Positions 38,562-51,421 of a stretch of 60,000 bases of DNA are shown here, piece after piece; position 1 is the first letter of the stretch; the number at the start of each line of letters is the position of its first letter. The stretch spans positions 21,283,716 to 21,343,715 of the forward strand of contig NC_045144.1 of the NCBI RefSeq assembly GCF_008831285.2. The letters are read 5' to 3'. A program made the position numbers and the translations under genes. This DNA is from Nymphaea colorata. Its lineage: Eukaryota > Streptophyta > Magnoliopsida > Nymphaeales > Nymphaeaceae. The notes under the pieces were generated by a model. The model did not search any database and had not been told where the DNA came from. It worked only from the letters and a program-made list of their open reading frames with translations.

Positions 38562-38765
38562 AGGGGGTGGCAGAGGCTTTGGGCCAACCAGATTTTAAAA
38601 ACTTTAAAAATTTATATGTGAATCTAAAAAGTTTTAGTTTAATATATATATATATATATAATTTGAAAATTTTGTATTTCAGCGGATTCAGCCCATATTA
38701 AAATTTTGAAACTATAGTTTGGCTCATGTGACAAAATTTTTTTACTTAAAATATGTTAAGAACCT
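38562..38765. mobile_element. GGCGGAGCCA-type MITE, degenerate
   Basis: 'agggggtggcagaggctttgg' on the left, 'ttgaaactatagtttggctc' on the right, AT core with (TA)n at 38643-38661. Confidence 0.5.
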
Positions 38766-38999
38766 GCTTTGAAAATGTGGATATATGATATTTGCTTAAA
38801 ATTAAGTCCAATGCAACTCTGAATCCCATTGGATATTTATATTTACCTAAATGCTTATACAATCAGATGTCATTTTTTGCGTCTGAACCAAGTTCTTAAT
38901 CAAATTTTTCTTTTCATATTCAAGTTTTTTGGAGTACTTTGGTTGGATATCTTACCCAAGGTTGAAGATTGAATTGTTTGGTGACAAACTTTTGGGTAG

Positions 39000-39445
39000 T
39001 GGTTGAGGCATATAAGTTTTTCGACTAGAACTCGCTCGAAAAAACTTGGCTCGTTTTTTACTCGTTTATAAACAAGCTGAGATAGAGCTTACAATGATAC
39101 TATAAACAAGTCGAGTTCGAGTTTCAGGAACTCAATTCATTTATACTAGATTCGACTTGCAAACCGATATTCTATATAATATTGCCAAAACCAGTTTCAC
39201 AAGTTGTACGAGTTAATACTTACACGAGTTGAATGAGTTAATGCTTACATGAGTTAACGTTAAACAAGTCAATGCCTAAAAGAGTTAATGGGTTAAAAGA
39301 GTCGAGTTTGAGCTCAATTTTGTGTAGTCGGGTCAAGCTCAAGCTTGCGGTAAGGAGCTCGAGTTGAGTTCGAGCTGAGCTCAAGCTCAAGTTTTTTGAG
39401 CCAAGTTGTGTTCGAGTTGACCAAGCTCGGTTTGACTCTGCTCGT
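39000..39445. mobile_element. MITE of the 'gagctcgag' family, longest copy
   Basis: Ends near 'gtggttgaggcata' and 'tgactctgctcgtgtgcagtc'. The body has 'gtcgagttcgagtttca', 'gagctcgagttgagttcga' and 'gctgagctcaagctcaag'. A run of 'gagttaatg' words at 39210-39300 is an internal expansion. Confidence 0.55.
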
Positions 39446-39960
39446 GTGCAGTCATAATTAAATAACTATTTCACCCTCATGCAAGCATGGGACTGATTTG
39501 AAATTATGACAAAAAGTTGGGCTCAAACTAGAAATTCCCCAACTTTCATTTGAAATCTGAATCCAAATCTAACCAATACCATCAAGTAGGAAAGATGTTT
39601 TGATTGTCTTGACAATTTTTAATTACCAATACCATCAAGTAGGAAAGATGTTTTGATTGTCTTGACAATTTTTAATTCAATGTGCTAAAGACAAAGAAGT
39701 ACACTGCCAAAAAAATGCTTTTTATACTCAAAATCATGTAAACAAACTCAGACTTTCTTCACTCATGTGTTGATGTTGATGTAATAATGTGAATTAGCTC
39801 TAATGAAAGTATATTAAAATAAGTCAGCTGGTTATATGTTCCCCCTAACACTAGGTCTATGTGTGAATGGAGCTCAAAATGACTTAATATGAAGATCAAG
39901 GAAAGATGGAAGGTCTTCGGCTTCTTCAAGGTATCTCTTTCTTATAAAATTTGTACGTAT
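39446..39960. other. Intergenic with a perfect 53-bp tandem duplication
   Basis: 39572-39624 and 39625-39677 are identical ('accaataccatcaagtagg' start). Otherwise unremarkable AT-rich sequence. Confidence 0.6.
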
Positions 39961-40260
39961 GGGGTGCCGGTGCGACACATCCCAAAAATTTAGGTGCCGT
40001 GAAGGTATTTTATTATTATTTTTAATTTATTATATATATAACAAAATAAGCATCTATATATTATTATTACAATTTAGTTATTAATGTATATAACATACTA
40101 AAATAATAATTGTATTGCATAAAAAAATATCAAAACAAAATATATTATATAAATAATTTAGTAATATGTCATTTTAATTAGGCTCGGATGTAAGTCAGAG
40201 GGCACCTATATCCGCTGCGCACCTGACCCGATGCGACTCAGGTGCAGAGCAGTAAAATAA
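39961..40260. mobile_element. Possible MITE with 'ggtgccggtgcgac' / 'gatgcgactcaggtg' arms
   Basis: 'ggggtgccggtgcgacacatc' on the left and 'cacctgacccgatgcgactc' on the right flank a nearly pure AT core (40003-40170). The ends are not exact inverted repeats. Similar wording at 6.12 kb. Confidence 0.4.
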
Positions 40261-41417
40261 AAGAGTTCGATGACTTAGAATAAAAGTGAAAAATATAATT
40301 TTTAAAAAGACAAAAATACCCCTTCCTTCGAACTCTGAACACTGGGTCATGTGTGAGGGCCCAAACACCCAAGCCACTTTACCATGGAGCACCTTTTCAG
40401 GCATTGTTTTGTCTTTGCTTTTAAAATAAATGACTTGCGTACAAGTTCTTAGGACAAATGATCTTTACTCAATTGATGGCTTTTACAGGTTTTGAATTTT
40501 TCAAGTCCCATCAATTTGGTAGGGAGAGTTGCTTCTACCAGAAAAGCAGGTCGAATCGAACGTTTTGAATCAACGTTATGGAAAATGATTCACAGGAATA
40601 TCAATTGACATAGCGTTGTAAAAGGATTTTCCTTTACTGTTTAACAATTTTGTGTTACCTAAGCAATTATTTCTCAGTCTCCACCACTTTTTGAACCTTA
40701 TAAATCATTTGTGTAGTTTATTATGGTAATCTCTTTAACTGGTCTTCAATTTTCTTCTTTTTCTTCGTGCTTTTATATCATTATTGCAGTTTTCAGAAGA
40801 AAATCGATCTTTCAGCTATTTTCGGTTTGAAAACAAATTCCTATTCGATTCGATTCGATTCTGCAAATTTCTGAATCCCTTAGAAGAGACCGATTTGAAT
40901 CGAAGTTATTTCGATTCAGTAACCGATTTTCGCAGCAAATTACCAGTCCCAAAATCCATGGGTTCATATTCCTAGTAGGATAAGATGGGAGGCCACTGGT
41001 CAGTCTGTGATCGATTAGGTTAGTTTGGGGAACCCTGTTTCATCCCAACCGAATCCGGCTCGGCTGTTAGCAACAGAGGTCGATTCGGTGGAGGTCGTGG
41101 GTTGAAGGGTCGAGGGGAGGAGAAAAATCGCGTAACTGCGAAGGAAATCGATTCGTGAATCCGACAGCCTTCTCTCCTCGCCCGAATCCGTGCCGTCCTG
41201 GGAAAGTCCTTCAAATCCCAGCTCCGTTTCATCTTGGTGTCGCATTTTAGAAGTTTCTCGATCGAGGGATCTGCCTTAAGCAGTTCTTTACGTTGATTTT
41301 GGTGGTCGCAGTAGTAGCAGCATCTCGCCGGCGTCAATCGTCGGTTTTGATTTTTAGTTGGTGATATCGCCCCAATCGTGTTGAATCGATTGGACGAAAA
41401 GTTTGGTCCGTGGGGGA
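40261..41417 (+). other. Upstream region and 5' leader of IBR5
   Basis: AT-rich to about 41.0 kb, then more GC-rich (41.03-41.35 kb), as expected of a promoter/leader next to exon 1. No clear TATA box. Minus-strand frames here (41015-41337) have no domain and overlap each other. Confidence 0.35.
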
Positions 41418-44400
41418 ATGAGGAAGAGGGAGAGAGAGAACCCCTGCGGGGTGTGTGGGCATTACCACAAGTATGAGGAAGGGGAGGTGTGCGGCGTCTG
41501 CGGCCACCGAATGCCAGCGAACTCTGAGAGGTCCACTCCGCAGACCAGCGCCTTCCCGAGCGAGATCATCCCCGACTTCTTGTATCTGGGCAGCTACGAC
41601 AACGCCTCTCGTGCCGAGCTCCTCAAGACGCAGGGCATCTCCCGTGTTCTTAACGTATGTTGACCTTCCGAATCTCCTTACTTCGTCGTGTCTTATTGAC
41701 TACCTGTCTTGAAATTTTTGAGAGATTAATTGATTCATTTATTGGTCGATTGCGCTTCGGCTTTCGTCACACTCATCTTCCTTTGTTTCGTTTCCTTGAG
41801 ATTCGTTTGATCGTCTTGAAGCGTCAACTTTGGTTTCGGCTATGTTGTTTGTTTTTCATTTAGTTCGCAGTTCCGCTAGCTTTCCTTTCGGCCGCTTTGA
41901 TGCCGCATCGTTGTGATTGGTGGGAGTTTTTGCTCTGGGTTTCATGTTATTCTTATGTGGATGAGTGGAAAAATAGATTTGTTGATTTCGAGGCCTGCGT
42001 TTTCTATTTTGCTCAAGACGATTGGAGATTTTACTAGGTTGTTCTGAATCTATGAATTTGTGGTCTACTGTCTGATTTGTTGTTCATCTCTTTTGATGTA
42101 CATGAATTCTTCAGTGTGCGTCTAAGCCCCTACTCACCTTTATCCTCTTACCTAAAGAGCAGCAATGTTATAATTATTGTTAAGATCTACCTGTTCATCT
42201 TTATGTGAAGCACCTTTTCCACAAAAGGATGATAAAGTCGGGAGCAGCAACATAAATGCATTAAATTCTTTCACATATCTTGTTATTATGACTTATTCAT
42301 AACTGTTATGGTTCATATTTGTATTTTAATGCATCCTAATCACGTTCTTGCAGCTATTTAATTCTCAATCTGTTTGACTGTCCATAAAATGAGTACTGTC
42401 ACTGGGATTATGTGCTTTTTCTGTTCTTCCATTTGGGAATCGTGAGCTGTTGATATTCATGTGGCTTCGTTTACTCTTTGTTTTTTTTATGTTCGTCGAA
42501 GTAAGCTTCTGTACCTGAATTGGTTTTGTGTGCAGATAGGAACTATTTGTTCCTCTGGAGAGCATGTGTATGTCTTAGCATTTGGTTGACTTTCTTGTAT
42601 ATTGCACCTGGTACCAATAATTAATATGATTAAGCTTCCAGAGTACTTATTTCTCATGGTTAGTTGTTACACGTGATGAAACTTAAAAGTGGTGATGGAG
42701 TACATGTTGTATGTTTTAGAACTGAATGGACTATAGTTTTTACAAGTTACAATCTTATAGTTTTGACAAGGTCACTGGCTGGAATATTCTTATCAATAAT
42801 CTTAAACATGAAAATCCTAACGAAAATTAGATATCAACAAAACAAATCTGTCACCTGGAGATTACATCCTCATATGATAATGATCCTACTGAAGGTCATA
42901 AACAAGAGGTCAAAAGTCAAATCAAATGGGACTTGTCAGTTCACTTGAGTGTGACTTATACAATGTTATTGGAATTGTTTAAAGTCGTGTCTTAGATCCA
43001 ATATCTCATTTTAGGAAAGTTTTCACTTTTCGTAAATTAAGTCCAAGTGTTGGGTGTACATAATGACATTTTGCAATCCCGAGCTAAAAAAAATATAAGT
43101 GAACAAATCTGTCTGTCTCTCTCTCTCTCTCTGTGTCTCTGTCTCTCCCCTTGATTTTGCTTTCAAGTATTTCTTCGTACAAGTTCTGTAAACTGTAAAG
43201 CACCAGAAAAAGAGTTGTTTGACCAAAGCTACAGTTGCAGGTTTGGTTCTTGTGAAACTGCTTTTCCTCATCCATCTGCTTCTCAATATTTCATTCTCAT
43301 GAAGCTTTTTAGAGAATTGTCCACTGTGGAGTTCTGAATTTATCCTTTTCCTCAGAACCCGACAATTTGATGGGTTTGAAATGTATCCTGAAACTAGTCC
43401 TTGTTTATGGAGAAGTGACATTATCTTTTTTTTTTGGTTGTCAAAATGGTCCCCTAGTTGGTTACCGCTTCACATCACACATGACAAGCATTAAAGGATG
43501 TGTATACTTCACAATCTTTATACTCCACAATCATGGCTCATTCAGATCGATAAAATTAAAGAACACTTGTTAAGGGCTATGCATCACTTGCCATGATTTA
43601 AACCAAGATTTTTTGCAAAACAACTTGTTGTTGGGACTTGGCACTTATTGAAGAGGATGTTTCAGGATATACTTCTGTATGTTAAAGATTAAAATTCACG
43701 TGTGGCCCTATACACTTATGACCAATCAAGACCGCAGCTTGTCCACTTGTGTAAATTTCACATACCTCATGCTGCCATCTCAATGAGGCCTTTATCTGAC
43801 TGGCCTTTTTGCCAACATATCTCATAATCTATTATGCTAATATAACAAATCCAGCCAGCAGATCCAGCTTCTATCACATGGCAATTGATAAAAGTTCAAG
43901 TTTCAGGGTGAAGAGTTTTCTTTCTATGCTAATCCAACCCTGCTAATCATATAAAAGCACATCTAGTACTTTCTTGACATGCCAAAAGTGTGACCTTATT
44001 GGACATAATACATATAATATTATAATGCCTTAATGTCGAGAATAAGCTTTTCTCAAAAAGATTTGCTTCAAAAGCAAGCTTTCTGTATTAGATCCTGAAT
44101 CTTTGCTACGGCTAAGTTTGGAGCTGCCTATTAAGGAATATGGGGAGATCGTTTTAGATGTAAACTTGATGCTGTTCAGTCCCCTGTTAAGATCATTTGA
44201 TTTAAAAATTAAAATAGACAGAGGACATAAAGATATGGAAGTTATTACATGCTGAGAATGGTGAGTTACATGGTGTAATAGGTGTTACCTAAAAGATGCG
44301 CTGGTTTCAATTTGGGATTTACTTCACTTGACAGACCAGACCAGACAATAACAATTTCATACCAAACGTATGTCATACATTTAACACCCTATGACCATTC

Positions 44401-47400
44401 AAGAAGTAGGAGATAGTATAAATATGGTTTAGTAGCACGTGCAACAATTCTTTCCTTTTGTTCAAACTTCTCTCTCTCTCTGCCTCTCCCTCTCCCTTTC
44501 TGTTCGACCACTTTAAAAGCAATCAAATATAAACTAAAGTGTCAAAAAAACCAGAACCGATAGTGTAGACACAAGAAAATAAGGGAAACTAGTTTAGAAG
44601 GCAAAGCTTTCAATAGCATCCAAACAAACGCTGACTTTTAGGTCATACTACTCATGAAATCATTTTGTGGCCAGTATTGTGGCTATTTATAGTTCTTTTA
44701 TTGTCATTTTAATGTAAATACATTTTGAAACTCTTAAATGGTATACAAAGTTTTCTCTGACTAATTTAAACTGTTTTGCAGACTGTACCTGCCTGTCAAA
44801 ACCTATATAAAAATTCTTTTACGTACCATTGCCTAAAAGAGGAGGAAAAGCTACCATTTGGTGATGCTATTCAGTTCATAGGTATGCCCCATTCGTTGGA
44901 TGTTATACATGTATCTGTCACATGGTTTGAATTCTCCCTCATGGTTTGCATAAAGTTCTGGAGAAACAGTAATTTATTCTCATTTGGCATTTTTTTGGGG
45001 TTCTGTAGATACTTTTGTTTATTACTTCTTGTGCTGACGATATCATGAGACTAGCTGTACATGTGTTCCTTTTTCAATAAGAATGATGGCCATGGAAATC
45101 TATTCAGTGCTGTCCCTCAGTGAGCAAGTTACTAAACCAGGGGTCTCTTGGAGATGGCTTGTGGGGACTCGAGAGTTCAAATCCTTTTTAAATGACTGTT
45201 ATTTGTTACTTCTTATGCCACAAAAAGAATAAATAATTCATTGAATGTAGAAGCTACACCTCTCAACAAGGTAATCAATACATTCTTGTCTTGAAGCGTG
45301 TCCAGAAGAAATAGCTTAAGCAGTCCTTTGAGTTACTCACTAGCTGCTATAGACATACTTGCAATAAGAAGGGGATAGGGGTAGAGTCAGAGGGGAGGGA
45401 AAGGTGTGTATTCTGCACATAAATTATATCCATGATATATCTACTGATTTTTTGGACTTTCATGGACCTGACTTTGGTATACAACCGTTCAAAATAATTT
45501 TTTGGAAGCATATCGTGACGTCTATGGGAAGGGTCTATTATGTAGATATGTCTCTTATGGAGATATGTCTCTTTGTCCTGTACCATATTAGATATACTGA
45601 AACTTGAGTCCTTTTTTTGGCATCAGCTTGGTTTTCTTTAAATCATAGTCGCTAATATTGGTGCTATTTTGGAAAAAGCTGTGTTGTTACTTTTAATTGC
45701 CAAACAACTTGAAACATTTTAACAGGAAATTCTTGCTGTATATTCAAAATATTGAAATAAAATAATTCCTTTGTAATTTTTCTATATGTTTCTAGTGTGT
45801 GTCTCTATTTTTGTGAATTGTGATTATTCAAAGATTTGGAAAATTATTTTGCATTTTTTTGTTGTAGGAAATTAGTAGAAAACTCTTAATTTCTTAACTT
45901 TTGTACTATTTTATATAATTTTAATTTTTGGAATCCTGAGGAGGACTACTTTGCTATAAATAAGCTAAAAAATTCTTGCGGATAAGCCCTGTATACTGTG
46001 CTTTTTACTACACTTTAAAGTTTTAGCTAATGCTGGAAGGGGGTGAAAAGCCTTAACATGGATAAACATATCAATATGAAGTATAAATTTGGACGTGCTG
46101 AAGAATTTACTTTTATAATTATACTAAGCAAGTCTACTTCATGAAGCCTTTTCAGAGCTCTTTATGTACTCACGAAGTACATGCAATATCTTTCTTTTTC
46201 CCTTGATGGTGGTTGGCAATGTAGTTATTGTTAGCTGCCTAAGTTGTCAAAATTGGAAGCTGGATGCAGGTCTAGTCGAGACTATAAAAAGATTAAGACG
46301 GGTCCAGTTGGTCCAAGCTGATAAAGAATTAAACAAATAAATAAACGTATGATACGGAACATATATTTCTATACAAAGAATGCACTGACACATATATCTA
46401 TAGAGGCCAGGGATTAGTCAGGTGATTAGTGACTAGGCTGACTGACTACTCCAACAACTCTGACCAACTAGTCATTGTTTTGACCATGCATGTTGGTTGG
46501 CAGCCAGCTCAACCAATTAGTTGAACTAGTCGGTCTACTAGCCAGGATGTTGACTAGTAAGTCAGCTGCTTAAAAATGTAAATGTCATTGTACTTTGCAG
46601 GGTAAAGATGAAGCCACTGCTTACAAAAACCATTTCAACTCTAGGTGCTTCAGGGGCCTATGATGCATGGATATTCACACATTTGTATTAAACACACTAC
46701 GTGAGTGTCAGAAAGAAAGGATACACAGGCACGTGTGTGTGTGTGTGCTGTGTGTGTTTGAGGCAGGTGACTAAAATGAAAATATATATTTAAGGCTAGC
46801 AGCAAAAGTGCTATGTTGTGCTATATTGTGTCTACTTTTCCTTCTTGGATTCTAAACTAGAGCAAAGAAGCGGTAGCACCTCCATATAACATCATGGTCA
46901 ATGGAAAATGTTGGGTTTCCCTTATTTTCTTGCCTATTAAAGGAACTTAATATGATGCACAGAATAGTTTATGTTCCTTGAGGCAATGAGACATGTTTCA
47001 GTAATCTCTGTACTGAACAGAGAAAACATAGAAGTTGTTGAAAACCACTATCAAGAGGGTGAAATGCTTGAAGATAAAAAGCTTTATGCCAAAAAGAATC
47101 ACATATAGGTATTCCTTTATATTTTGACGTTTGGCTCTGGAGGTAAAGTCATAGTTGCTAATGCAAGATTAAAACAAATTGCAGTATGAAAGCAAGTATT
47201 AGGATCAAAACCTTGGATGATTGAGGAAGTAAGTAGGAATGTAACAACTTAACCCATTCCCACACCTATGTTGGGCTCCTAAATTGGTGGGTCTCAACCC
47301 ACTCGTTCAAGTAAGATCCTGGACAACTAATCATTTTGTCAATCCCCTTATAAATCCTTCATAAGAATTTTCAATATGGGAAAGCTCTTACAACCGGTGG

Positions 47401-50400
47401 TTACAAACTTACAATCCGCCTCTCCTAAGACATGTGTCCGCCCATGTTGGACCCCAGGTCTGAATGCTTGTTATCATGTTTATTACGAACTGTAATAACC
47501 TGATCTACTCCCACACTGAAATTGGATTCATATTTCATAGTTTGGTGGATCCCAACTTGTCACTTAGCAGCTTTGTTTTCTGCCCTAAAGAGGCTAGGAA
47601 TCAAGACAATTAATCATTTAACCAACCTCCTTATAAACCGTAAAAGATTTCTATGAATCTTCTATATATGGGATAATGGGACTAAACTTTCTCATAAGGG
47701 GTCTCACAAGGATGATACATTGACTTGTGGTCAACTGTCTAGGATGTAATATCTGGGCCCCATATATATTGAAATTAATAAAAGAGTATGGATAGATGCC
47801 CATCCAGTCCTAGGATCATAGGAAATGATATTTAGGTGAAATTTGAAGTAAAATTACAGGGGAATCAGGATTTCCATAGTTGGGAATCAGATTCCTGACA
47901 AATTCTGTTCACTGATACACAGAAATGGGATTCCTACTTGCTCTGAGTGATTCCTGTAACTATGAATCAGATGCAGTTAACATTATGGAGCCTAAGCATA
48001 GTTATGTTGCTACTGAAATACAACGGTGAAAATATTCTCTTGGAATTCTGAATAGGAGTGTCATGTATGCTGCGTTTGCTGGGTGAATCTACATTCTGTC
48101 CTAGTGTGGTGCTCATGGTGTGTGTTCTGAAATTTTATCCCTCTTGCCTTTCCAAATTTTGAAAGTGAGAGAATAGTGCCCATGACCTTCTGAGGAATGT
48201 AGATTCTATAATGAGAGGATAGGTTTGCCCAGTTAATATCTGCAGATGGGGCCAATTTGCCATATCTGTCAGCAAATCATCACAGGTCATATATTGATAT
48301 TGTCAACAATGGTGTAACCTCTATAAGACAACCCAAAAGTTGAAAGGACCTAAATGTGCTTAAAGCTTTGGTAATCCAAATATATGATATTGTCATGAGA
48401 ACTTTGTCTGCAGTGTGCACTAACATACTGTTCCATTGGTTGTACTTGCAAGCATGATTTGGAAAACTATTTATTAGTTTTCACTTCTCAGTCACTCCAG
48501 TTAGTCCCAATATTACGTTTAATGGATCAAACTTGAGTGACTCCATAGTTTGCTTTTATTTGTTTATCCAGATAATGTAAGCCCTTCCATGCAAGAGTTT
48601 TATTTTCATAGCAAGTTTGCAGTTAGTGAGACAACATGTGATTCAACCTTGAAAAGGATCCACTCATTTTTCATTTGAATTATCCTTTTCTAGCAGAAAA
48701 GCTATTTTAACTTCGATGGCGTAATGCAAGGACCTCTTGATGTGATATACAGGACATATCCAGGATAAGAAACTTATGTTGGTTTGATTTGCTTTTCTTG
48801 GCCACGTTTCTGGATTTCAGAGATTTTATTCAACATTGTCTTTATAACAATGCAGGGGCCCCTCTAATAGTTGTTACTTGTTGGTCATAAAGGGATGTTT
48901 TATTTGTGTTTTATTAGTTGCAGTGGTTGGTCATAACTGTTCCTTTTTTTGTTAGCATCAAGATGCAGCTTGTGAAAAATCTGCTGGGGTTGCTTATCTG
49001 TGTTGCTACTTGAGATCAGAAGTCCTAAAATAACCCTTAATGTTTCACAAACTACCAGATATTTTCCTTCTAGACGTTAGTCACCTATGCTTGTCTATTA
49101 ACTCATGTTGGATGATGTTTTTTTTTCATCATTTCATTAAGCTTGACACGATCCTTTGTTATGCAGACCATTGTGAAAAGGATAAGGCACGGGTTCTTGT
49201 GCATTGCATGTCTGGAAGAAGCAGGTAACTTTTTTACCTAAAGAAGTAACGTTTGATGGCATGTACTTGAGAATATTCACCTGGCAGTCATAAGATTTTA
49301 TATTTGACCTTGCAACAGATCTCCCGCTATCGTGATTGCATACTTGATGAAGCATAAAGGATGGAGGCTTGCTCAGAGTTATCAGTGGGTGAAAGATCGT
49401 AGGCCTTCCGTGGAACTGTCTGCAGGTATATTTAGAACTTCTTTTCTCAACTCTTCACGATAATTAACTACTTTCTGGAACTCAGTATGGATGTGCTCCA
49501 CACCCATAAAAATGGAGGTCTCTTTAGAAAAGTGGTATTTTGAACAACAAAAATAAATGGAGTGGCAACTTGGTGTATTTACAACTTTCTCTCTCTCTCT
49601 CTCTCCCTTCACCCCCCCCCCCCCCCTTTCAAAAAAAAAGTCATTAGGAAGAGGAATTTGGATTTACCAAAATAAATGGACAGTGGTAAATTTTTGGATT
49701 TGTATCCTCTCCATATGCCATGAAACAGAATGTCACATGTTAACCGCTCCAGGAATTTTTCCTTTTTTATGCGTGCTCTATAACTCTGTAAACGTCTTCT
49801 ATGGCCTGTGAGCTAGTCTACCCAAACAAGGTTTGGATTCAGAGGGTATGTGATTGGCTGCCTTTGGGTCTGAGTTGAAATAAATAATAGGATCCCTTGT
49901 GATAGAGTTCATGTCTCGATCATATCTAGATCTTCATCATGACACCTGGTCAGATCTGATTCTGCAGAACCATTTACTTCAGACGATGATTAACTTTGAA
50001 AATTTCTAATAAGAAATTGATATTCAAACACTTTGCATGTGTTTCTTGCATTTAGAATTCTCTTCGTGCAAACAGTGGATTCAGTCATTCGCCTGTGTTC
50101 ATTTCACAAACTCTACACAAGTACACATTCGTTTCTTTCTGCCAAAGGGAGGTAGTCTGTTTGGGTATGAATCTGCAATTTCTGGCATTGATTTTTCAAT
50201 TTCTTTTGCCTTTGCTTCTTGTTTATCGCATGCATTTTTCCCTGTCAATTGCTATCCTAATCCATGATTAGACCTTCAATTGGATTATATTAGTATGGAC
50301 GATGTGTCTTAATCTTTAAGGTAACACGTGTGTAAAAATTTTGAGAATTATCGTAACTTAAATGTAAATTCTTGTTGTCGTATTTTCAGTTTTTGCCTTT

Positions 50401-51421
50401 TTATTTCTCATATTCTTCTTAAAGTAACAGCATCAAAGGGGAAAAAGGAAGAGTTTCGGCTCCTCAGGCTAGCCTTCCTAAAGTGACAGCATCATCCTTT
50501 TTAATCAAATAAAAGCTCCAATTTGGACTCTTGCTGATTATTCATTGATGGTTTTGTCTTACATGGTAAGAAAAGGAATTGGAAACAAAATCAACGTTTA
50601 AGAGAAAGGAAGCTTAAACTCATTTAATGATCTATTATTCTTTAGTCTAACCTCTCTTGTCCAATCATTACTTTTCTGCATCAGGTGTAAATATTGATAA
50701 CCTTAATTGAATTTGTTATTTGTAGAATTCGGAAAAAAGGGATCTGTTAGTAATGGTCTTTCCTTAAATTGGAAGTCTGACCACATTTGAAAGTCTGGTT
50801 GAATCATACATCATTTAATTTGCACCAGCTAATTCCAATATAGGGTATGTAAAGATTAATGTTTTCATTACATCAAATGGCCCTACGGGGTTGTTTGCCT
50901 ATATAAGAATTGTGACATTTCCAGGATTCCCCTCTGTAAAAAGCTTTATGTAGTTAACCTTGAATAATATGTACGGTGATTCTGTATGTGAATCGAATAA
51001 CGTTCTTGTGGCATATGCCTCCACCTCGATAGATTGTTTGGTACATGTTAAAGCTGCATATCGCGTATGCCTCCACCTCATAGATTGTTTGGTACATGTT
51101 AAAGCTGCATATCTAATATTTTCACGGTTTATAGCTGTCTATCAGCAATTGCAGGAGTATGAACAGAGCCTCTTCGGAACTAGCACTAATGGTCCATCAC
51201 CTCTTATAAATGCGGATGAGCTGCCCTCTTTGAAATTCGGGTTTCCAGCCACAGGTGCTGCTTTGCCAGCTCCTCTCTTCAACCAACCACCAACTAGCTC
51301 CATTTTTGATAAAGGGAATCTGAGCATTCCGCCCCCTGGATTCACTTTCGGAGCAAGGGACAGCGACCCTCTTGGTGTCCTCCCTCCAAATGGAAGCGAT
51401 GCACCTATGGATAGCTCGTAA
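41418..51421 (+). CDS. IBR5: IBR5-type dual-specificity protein phosphatase
   Basis: Removes phosphates from MAP kinases and modulates auxin and ABA responses; Arabidopsis IBR5 acts on MPK12. Exons: 41418-41654, 44782-44881, 49167-49224, 49319-49425, 51135-51421 (262 aa; the Arabidopsis protein is of similar length). Introns (3127, 4285, 94 and 1709 bp) are GT-AG, phases 0, 1, 2 and 1. The N terminus has two CxxC pairs (C10/C13 and C25/C28) as a zinc-ribbon-like module. The phosphatase domain starts near residue 48 (IIPDFLYLGSYDNASR). Its signature HCMSGRSR has catalytic C126 and phosphate-binding R132; the R132 codon is split by the 94-bp intron. The tail after about residue 165 is Ser/Pro-rich and poorly conserved. 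The ATG at 41418 gives MRKRERENPC, the family start. Introns 1, 2 and 4 carry repeats. Confidence 0.95.
41655..44781 (+). other. IBR5 intron 1
   Basis: 3.1 kb, AT-rich, GTATGT donor and TTTTGCAG acceptor. It contains CT microsatellites (43110-43150 and 44470-44500) but no clear transposon ends. Open frames inside it (42664-42948, 43023-43421) show no domain. Confidence 0.7.
45115..45250 (+). repeat. SINE-like piece in IBR5 intron 2
   Basis: 'gagttcaaatcc' (about 45172-45183) is a good B-box. 'agcaagttactaaaccaggg' about 45 bp upstream could be the tRNA-like start, and an A-rich end follows ('caaaaagaataaata'). The length is short for a full SINE. Confidence 0.35.
46255..46560. repeat. Worn repeat in IBR5 intron 2
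   Basis: 'gtctagtcgagac' and 'ggtccagttggtccaagct' on one side and repeated 'gactag', 'ctagtc' words at 46420-46560 on the other. Looks like an old inverted-repeat element; ends not defined. Confidence 0.35.
47240..47712 (+). mobile_element. Two direct LTR-like copies (TRIM remnant) in IBR5 intron 2
   Basis: 'tgtaacaac.t.a' at 47240 and 'tgtaataacctga' at 47491 start two direct copies 251 bp apart. Shared words: 'attcccacac' / 'actcccacac', 'gg.tctcaacc' / 'ggatcccaac', 'cttataaatcc' / 'cttataaaccg', 'caatatggga' / 'tatatggga'. The second copy matches the solo LTR at 35.63 kb in reading order ('gctaggaa', 'attaat', 'cctcctt', 'gggactaaa'). Coding domains are absent, so it fits a small non-autonomous LTR element. 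Confidence 0.5.
49590..49627 (+). repeat. CT microsatellite and poly-C run in IBR5 intron 4
   Basis: (CT)n followed by an uninterrupted C run of about 16 bases (49611-49626). Confidence 0.85.
51014..51116 (+). repeat. 52-bp tandem duplication just before IBR5 exon 5
   Basis: Two copies starting 'tatgcctccacctc' at 51014 and 51066 differ mainly by one missing g (cctcgatag / cctcatag). They end about 18 bp before the exon 5 acceptor and lie in a frame that stays open into exon 5. Confidence 0.8.

Noticed and set aside
41020-41337. Minus-strand 105-codon frame upstream of IBR5
   Set aside because: Lies in the presumed promoter/leader, overlaps another frame, no domain.
43023-43421. 132-codon minus-strand frame in IBR5 intron 1
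   Set aside because: Contains an Arg/Glu run from a CT microsatellite and no domain.
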